This document shows, one piece after another, positions 57,534-64,000 of a stretch of DNA of 64,000 nt; the first letter of the stretch is position 1; the number at the start of each line of letters is the position of its first letter. The translations under genes were made by a program, and so were the position numbers. The notes under the pieces are model-generated. The model was given only the letters and a program-made list of their open reading frames with translations, was not told the DNA's origin and did no database searches. Location of the stretch: contig JAEQBH010000902.1 in the NCBI GenBank assembly GCA_016808115.1, positions 160,559 to 224,558 on the forward strand. Reading direction: 5' to 3'. Origin of the DNA: Tetrastigma voinierianum. Taxonomy: Eukaryota; Streptophyta; Magnoliopsida; Vitales; Vitaceae.

Positions 57534-59533
57534 TGTAAGACCCAAGAAATTCCAATTTATAGAAAAAGGGCAAAATCAGAATTGCTAATACGAATTAGAC
57601 TTCGTTAAAAATCCGTAATTTATTCTCTAGATCTCGATGATCGAAATGATTGGTAATCGCTGAATCCTCTCGAAATCTATCTAGCACGCCGACTTTGTCA
57701 AATTCCGAGACAATGGAATTTACATCGCCGAGGCATTGCATTGGTGCCATAACCATTTTCGATGCGACTAAAGTCACATAACACGAACTCATGTGCCATA
57801 AGTGGCATGAGTAGAGAAATTAAGGAAATGTGGATACGAGATAGTGCCGAATGTCAAAACTAGGAAAAGAAGGGACAAAATGGTCATTTTGGAAAATGAT
57901 TAAATGATAATAAAGCCAAAATACCAAATAGTGTCATCTTCTCAAATTGAAAAGAGACCAAAACATGGGAAAAGGAAAAAAATCAACAGTGAGCTCCAGA
58001 TTTTATTCCTAGAGAGAGAGAGAGAGAGCCATTTCTCTCTAAAATATCGGGCAATCCGACCGTCAACAGTCTTCGGGACAAGAAGGAAAGTCAGTTTACG
58101 CGGAGAGGGCTTCGTGCACCTGCATTTGAGTTTCCTCAAACTCCGAGAGGTAGGGGTTTCTCCCTACTTGGGTTTTATTCTCTGTTTAAGAGCTATGTTA
58201 ATGTTTGAGTTGAATGAGGCCGTGAGAGGTCGTTTGATCGGTTCCAAATCTTGGAATCGAGGTGTTGGATTTTTGAAACCCATGTGGATAGTCCATGACT
58301 GTCCACGGGCTGTTTGGAGTGCCATGGTGAAATGTGTGCTTTGAATGTATGCTTTGATGTGTGCTTTATGCCTGGACCTGGCGAGAGCCGGGTTCGCCAA
58401 AGTGAACCACTAATTTGTAAGCTTGATAGAACAAGAATCGAGGGTTTTACTGCTCCCGAATAAAGGTTCACAAAAATAATTTTGTGCAATATGTGTTTGG
58501 TCGAGCGATTCAAGTGGAATTGTCGTGTTTGATCATTAGCCCAAGTGAGCTAATTTTCGAGGGAAATGTGAAATACATAACATGATTGTGTGATTTAAAT
58601 TATGGGAATATATGCATGGTGATACATTTGCATGTGTTATATGAGTTATTGAAATGGTCATCGCATTTCATATGCACTAGGCACCCTAGAGAGTTAGAGT
58701 GAGTGCATGAGGCGATTCTAGAGAGAATGGTTTCGTTGTCTAAAAATAATAATAATAATCGGAGGGTAGCCAAAATATCAATCGTCGGAGACGGCCCAAT
58801 TGATATACATCGGAGGGTAGTCCACACCTAATATCAATCGTCGGAGTTGGCCTAATTGATATATCTTGGAGGGTAGTCAACTAAATATAACATCGACGGT
58901 CCAATTACTTAGGATCGAGTGGTAGACCACAAATATAAACAGTCAACTTCCTTTGAAACTAGTTTTCTCATACATGGCTCAGTGTGTGTGAGGGAGCTCT
59001 GAGGACGGATATGAGATGATAAGTTAGACATTCAAGCAGGATCATGCATTTGCTTGAATATGTGTTTATTTTTGGAGCATCAGATATGCACTTAGGTGAG
59101 TGTTCCTCATTTGTGGTGATTCCACCATCGAGCATTAGCTCACCCGTCGAGGGAACATATTTTCTGTGCACAGGAGCGAAGAGGAGATGCCATCCTAAAG
59201 GCCGAGTTTGTGAAGAAAGCTCTAAGCCGTGGCTTGGATGATTTTAAACATGTATTAGAATTTAGTATTTTAATATACGTTGTATAAGAGTAAAACATTT
59301 AACTCGAAACATGATGTATGTCGATGTATGATGATGGTTATTGTAGTATGGGCCCAAGATGCCGTTTATCCATATTTGTATCAGTGATTGATATTGGACA
59401 GTTTGTATCCGGGTAGAGCTCCCCGCACATGAGATCAGCTTGATTGGTGGAGTGTCGGGTAAGTTACCCAACATCCACGAGTATTCCGCGGGTTGACGGG
59501 TAGTCAACGGACCCCCGGAATTGGGGCGTCACA
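57534..59533 (+). repeat. Element E 3' LTR
   Basis: Starts TGTAAGACCCAAGAAATTCC and ends ATTGGGGCGTCACA, exactly 2,000 bp. The TCGGAGGGTAGTC array lies at 58755-58930. Confidence 0.92.
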
Positions 59534-59538
59534 CCTCC
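59534..59538. repeat. TSD CCTCC, right copy (element E)
   Basis: Directly follows the GGGGCGTCACA end of E's 3' LTR. Confidence 0.9.
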
Positions 59539-59765
59539 GAGGCGAATTTTTGGATATTTCTCCGAAACAGTCATGGTCCTTATCCGAAGTGATCTGTTAG
59601 ACAACTCTCCAAGGCAATTCTTCGGAAAATCTTCCTTGAAATTCCTTTTACAAACATTTTCGTTTTTCTTTCAATTTCATGTCATGCACTCACTCCTAAT
59701 ATATTAAAGCCCTGCATATGGAATGCATGATGTCAACCCAACAAACTCATGCTAATATATAAAAC

Positions 59766-59770
<5 letters not shown>

Positions 59771-59812
<42 letters not shown>
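59771..59812. repeat. (TA)21 microsatellite within the split solo LTR
   Basis: Uninterrupted TA dinucleotides flanked by ACATGTG and CACACATGT, which could pair to form a long hairpin. Confidence 0.95.
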
Positions 59813-59819
<7 letters not shown>

Positions 59820-60756
59820 GTATATATATATTAACATAATTAATTCAAACAAATCATGTTATTAAATTCACATCAATAACACCAAAATTAGCTCACATGG
59901 GCTAATTAGTAAACACAAGCAATTCATTTTGAATCACTTAAAACACACATTTTCACACTAAGAAAATCTCATCACTATTCACATGAACAGTGAAACCCTC
60001 AGTTGACACTGTTCACGACCACAACAATGGGGATTTTCTTCACTCGGTTCAAAGATTTTGAGACCGAAAACGTGGCTAATCCAAGCCTCAGAACGTCCCC
60101 AACCATTTACATGGCTCTTAGCAAAAGAATAACGCAAGTAGGAAAAGATCCCTATCTCTTGGAGTTGTCGGAACTCCACCAAATCGGTGTCCACGCGTAG
60201 CCCTCACCTCGTAGAACAACTTACTTCTTGCTCCGTCGAGAACCGACGGTCCGAACGGCCGCAAATCTAGAGAGAAGGAGCTCATTCTCTCTCTAAAATC
60301 ACAAACCCAAGCTCATCAGATCCATCTGCTCCACCACCGCCCATTTTGGTGTTTTAATGGAGAAGATGACTATTCTTCATTTTGTCTTATTCAATTAACA
60401 ATTCAAATAATTCCCAATGTGTCCCTTTTGTCTTGATTTTGACACTTGGCTTAATCTAAGCCGTCCATTTCCACAATCTCTCTAATCTTGCAACATGTGT
60501 CACAAGAGTACATGTAGTAGGTGACTTTTGTCACATCACATGTCTCTCAAACTCGCTTTACTAAGACCCGACACCCTAAGTGTTCGAAAAACATGAAATT
60601 TTGACTGCCTCTTTAATTCAATGAAATTCGATTGTTCGCTAGATTTTAAGACGCATTCCAACGGTGAAGTCCATTTCGCCATCCGAGATCTATGTACCTC
60701 GATTTTGACCGAAATTACCGCTTTAATATTTTTAAAATTGAAATTTTCTGCCCACA

Positions 60757-61841
60757 ATTAATAAATTATAATCTACAATAATAATAATACAATAGAAAAT
60801 AATGTGACAATATTTTTCAAGGTTTTTTCATAAGGTTAAATTAAGGAGTCGAAATTAAATGTAAAAGGAGGAGATAAAAAATATAATTCTAAAAGTGGTA
60901 CGAGTTTCACGTCTAAGGTGGGTTTCAAGTCACAAATATGATAAGAAAAAGATTAATAACTAGATAAGATTATTTTAGATTATGGAAACAATAAATGTAA
61001 GAATATAAATATAATGCAAGATCAAATTAAATTAAAAACATGTATATGTATAATTTAAATATTTATATGGAAATCTATAATCAATATAATCTAAATATTT
61101 ATATGGGAATTATAAGTTAAATATATATGGGATGTAAGATATTCAAATTAAATAGGTATGGAATGAGAACTATTAAGGTAAAGAATAATAAATATAATAT
61201 ACAATGAAATCATATTAAAAAATATATACATAATCTAAATATCTATATGGAAATTTGACATGTTTATTAAACTAGAATAATGGTAAAAACAAAACACGGG
61301 ATCATTACATTAATACGTATGAGTGGGAACAACAAATATGTATGGCAGATTAATTGCAACTTTTAGGAATAGTAATTACAACAATTCCCATGCACATTCA
61401 TATACACATGTTTGCACCAAAATTGAAATTTTGTCTGATCTAGTAATGGGTTAGGCCTAAGCCCAAACCCATGAATAAAAGTCTAGATAAAAAGGGATCA
61501 GATCCATAAGAACAAGTCCATAGAAAAAATGCAGGGGTATTCTTGAAAATTTTAAAGTATTTGGAAGTCAAACGAAACTTTTTCTCAAATATGATATGTA
61601 GGGCAAAGATGAAGGGATGTTTATGTGCTAACGGAATTTCCTGAGAAACAAGACTCTAATGGAGACTGATAAATTCTCGAGGAACAAACTTATTTAATGG
61701 AAAAGGATGATCTTGCAAATGGAGAGTGGAGAAAGTAGAGACTTGAAAGAAGTCAAAGCCGCCTATAAAACGGTGCGCAGGCAATGAAGGAAAAGGAAAT
61801 CAATCAATCAATCAACAAGTTAATTGACTCAATGTCAATCT
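60757..61841. other. AT-rich intergenic DNA
   Basis: No gene is seen. Phrases such as TAATTTAAATATTTATATGG and TAATCTAAATATCTATATGG recur at about 61050, 61089 and 61234, a loose repeat. TATAAAA at about 61766 followed by an (AATC)n run (61799-61814) looks like LTR or leader DNA but is not assignable. Confidence 0.5.
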
Positions 61842-62801
61842 TGTGACGCCCTAAAACCCAAGGGTCTTATCGACAACTTGTCAACTTGCGGAAGTCTATG
61901 CAAATCGGGTATCCCGATATCATACTCACATGTCTCGTATACTGAGACTCATGCCTACATATTTAATTCACAAGAAAAATCATATATATTCACCAACTGA
62001 ATCTGTCGTGAATGTCGACTTCTATAATCATATGTGAGATTGTGATATTGAATGTGAAATCACATTGCTACAGAATGACAAATAGGATATGATTCATCAA
62101 TCGACCACTGCGGTATGTTGACATATGTGAAACCGAGAACCGAAAAGCAAAAATGATATTAAAAATGTATTTGTATAAGTATCTTTACGTTACACAGATA
62201 TAGTAAAAAGGCATTATTTTGATAAATGCATGATTCGTGATTGAACTAAATGGAATAGGAGAATCAGATACAACCACTAAGCATGAAAAATGTTTAGCGT
62301 ATTGTTTTTTTATCAATGTGCCGGTACTCCGCGATAGGTAGTGATCAAAGCTTTGACCTACAGTCGCAGGAGCTCCAGAGTCATTCAGAAGTCCACTGAG
62401 ATGTTCCATCATCACATGCATCCTCACCATTTTTTAGCATGACATCGTTTTCTAAACAAAAGGAGTTCAACTCTGAATACGATTTTGGATATTATGTTGT
62501 AAACGGCATAAAATGTCATTTTTGGTTAAATGCATGTTTTTTTTAAAGGAATTGCATTGAATTTGTAAATGTTTATGGGCTTGCCCCAAATTGAAATCAC
62601 TTTCGCAAATATTTAAAAACAAAAACGCTTATATCAATGAAATGTATTTGATAAATGGATGTGCTACAAAAAATAGTAAAAAACTAGTGAAGGGGGCGAG
62701 GGGGAAAGGAGGGTTGCTACAACTAGTTTTTATAGGGGTGGTGGCGCCCAAGGGTAGAGGAGCCCACCGATTTCAAACACATATTGTGTTGGTTATTGTC
62801 C
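61842..62801 (-). mobile_element. Diverged LTR fragment of the same superfamily, minus strand
   Basis: Starts TGTGACGCCCTAAAACCCAA and goes on GGGTCTTATCGACAACTTGT, parallel base for base to 49437 onward (TGTGACACCCCAAACCCCGAGGGTCAGTTGACAACCCGT in that copy, in pieces). Similarity fades after about 61960, so this is a more diverged subfamily or a truncated copy. It abuts the next LTR at 62802. Confidence 0.5.
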
Positions 62802-63388
62802 TGTAAAACCCGAGAAAATTCTAATTTTCTGAAAAAGGGTAAAATGGTAATTTTGGTAAAAATCCAAAATTTTTCTAGATCTCGGATGACGAAACGAACT
62901 TCACCGTTGGAATCGTCTCTTGAAATCTAGCTTACCACGTCGAATTTGTCGAATTCTAAATGGGCTGAGATTTCACATTTCTTCGAGGCAACGTGGCTCC
63001 GGTGCCGTGAAACTACGCAGAGAGACATGTGATGTGACAAAAGTCACTGACTACATGTACCCATGTGACACATGTTGCATGATTAGTGAAATGATGGAGA
63101 TGAATGGCTTAGATTAAGCCATGTGTCAAAAATCCAAACTAAGGGACAAGGATGGAATTTTTGGAAAGTTTAAATGAATAAGACAAGAAGGAATAGTTTT
63201 CTTCTTCTCCAAATGGAGAGAAAACGTGCAGTGAGGGTGTTTCAGATTTTAGAGAGAAAAAGAGTGACTTCTCTTTAGATTTCCCGATGTTCGGACCGTC
63301 GGTTCTAGTCGGAGCAAGAAGCAAAGTTGTTTTACGCAATGATGGCTACCAGGCACCCCATTTTGTGGAGTTCCCGTAGCACTCCAAG
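62802..63388 (+). mobile_element. LTR 5' part, TGTAAAACCC subfamily, truncated
   Basis: Starts TGTAAAACCCGAGAAAATTC and follows the solo LTR at 33934 closely to about 63388 (GTGGAGTTCC...ACTCCAAG), including GTGACAAAAGTCAC at 63034-63047. It stops abruptly at the junction with a second LTR. Confidence 0.8.
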
Positions 63389-64000
63389 CAGTTCCAATTT
63401 AAAAAGCAGAAAATCGTACTTCGTTAAAAATCCGTAATTTATTCTAGATCTCGGATGATGAAACGGATTGCACCGTTGGAATCGTCTCTTCACGAAATCT
63501 ATTAGCATAAAACACTGGCCGACTCCAAGACAAATGGGTTGGCACATTTTTCGAGGCATCACAATTCGGGTGTTGTAAGTGGCATGAGTAGAGAAATGAT
63601 GAAAATGGACAGTCGAAATAGTGCCGAATGTCCAAACTGGGAAAAGAAGGACGTAATTGGTATTAATGGAAAAGTTTAAGTGACACTAAAGGACAAAATG
63701 TCCAATAGTGTCATCTCTTCAAAATTAAAAAGGGGAGCAAAACGTGAAAAGAGGGATTTTTCGACATTGGGCTTCCATATTTTGATTTTAGAGATTACCC
63801 GATTTCTAGAAATACGCTGCGATCCGACCATTGGCAAATGACAAGAAGGAAGTCAGCTTCACGGAGAGGGCTTTCATGAGTATCAAATTTAGGAGTTTCA
63901 AACTCCGAGAGGTAGGTTTCTCCCTTACTGGGTTTTATTCTTCGCTTAAGTACTATGTTAATGTTTTGGTTGGTTGAGGCCTTGAACGGCCGCTTGATCG
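63389..64000 (+). mobile_element. LTR, TGTAAGACC subfamily, missing its first ~16 bp and cut by the window end
   Basis: TTCCAATTTAAAAAGCAGAA at 63392 corresponds to the sequence about 16 bp inside the LTRs at 39257, 50110 and 57534. The final bases (GGCCTTGAACGGCCGCTTGA) match about 39910-39930. It continues beyond the window. Confidence 0.8.

Larger units (their letters stand above)
50110..59533 (+). mobile_element. Element E: structurally complete Tekay-type Ty3/gypsy chromovirus
   Basis: 5' LTR 50110-52177, primer-site-like sequence near 52203, leader, gag from 54010, pol with reverse transcriptase, integrase and chromodomain to about 57430, polypurine tract 57521-57533, 3' LTR 57534-59533. 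The TSD is CCTCC (50105-50109 and 59534-59538). The structure is complete at 9,424 bp, but gag-pol is broken in many places, so it is not autonomous as sequenced. Confidence 0.92.
49437..60756 (-). mobile_element. Solo LTR, minus strand, split by element E
   Basis: The left piece is 49437-50109 (starts TGTGACACCCCAAACC) and the right piece is 59534-60756 (ends TTTTCTGCCCACA). Together, without the duplicated CCTCC, they make about 1,891 bp. Flanks are ATTAA at 49432-49436 and ATTAA at 60757-60761, a perfect TSD. No gag or pol of this orientation lies between, so it was already a solo LTR when element E inserted. It includes GTGACTTTTGTCAC at 60521-60534. Confidence 0.9.

Overview
The window is plant nuclear DNA dominated by LTR retrotransposons. 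The evidence is Ty3/gypsy Gag and Pol fragments of the plant Tekay/Del chromovirus, Athila and Tat/Ogre types, long LTRs starting TG and ending CA with 5-bp target-site duplications (TSDs), iMet-type primer-binding sites, (AT)n tracts, and two spliced exons of a plant nucleolar RNA-binding protein. It fits a TE-rich angiosperm, probably a dicot; species cannot be told. I found no intact protein-coding gene, rRNA, tRNA or CRISPR array. All retroelement ORFs are broken by stops and small indels.

Layout. 1-2060: unassigned degenerate repeat DNA with a GC-rich minisatellite. 2060-29999: a three-level nest. Element A (Tekay-type, minus strand, 3' end lost) has its 5' LTR split by element B (Tat/Ogre-like, plus strand, 6754-29299, TSD GGGAC). 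B in turn contains element C (Athila-like, minus strand, about 12989-22194). 30000-32800: LTR-like DNA of another family (D) and simple repeats. 33208-37375: the only host-gene material, on the minus strand: two exons of an RBM28/Nop4-like protein (Arabidopsis AT2G21440 type) whose shared intron carries a solo LTR (33934-35638, TSD GCTAT), with an unrecognised promoter/first-exon-like segment upstream. 37400-49436: AT-rich DNA, microsatellites, a second solo LTR (39257-41227), a long LTR-like segment with a tandem array, a minus-strand LTR (45851-47840) and a copia-like LTR remnant. 49437-60756: a minus-strand solo LTR (TSD ATTAA) split by a structurally complete Tekay-type element E (50110-59533, TSD CCTCC). 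60757-64000: AT-rich DNA, then three abutting partial LTRs of the same broad superfamily; the last runs off the window.

One LTR superfamily (about 1.7-2.1 kb, TGTAARACCCGAGAAA at one end and GGGGCGTCACA at the other) accounts for at least nine LTR copies or fragments in both orientations. It belongs to Tekay-type elements, as shown by A and E, where it flanks gag-pol with a chromodomain. Boundaries were found by comparing copies within the window by eye and are good to a few bases where a TSD is quoted, otherwise approximate. Many small indels separate sister LTRs whose TSDs are perfect, so some of the decay may be assembly error.
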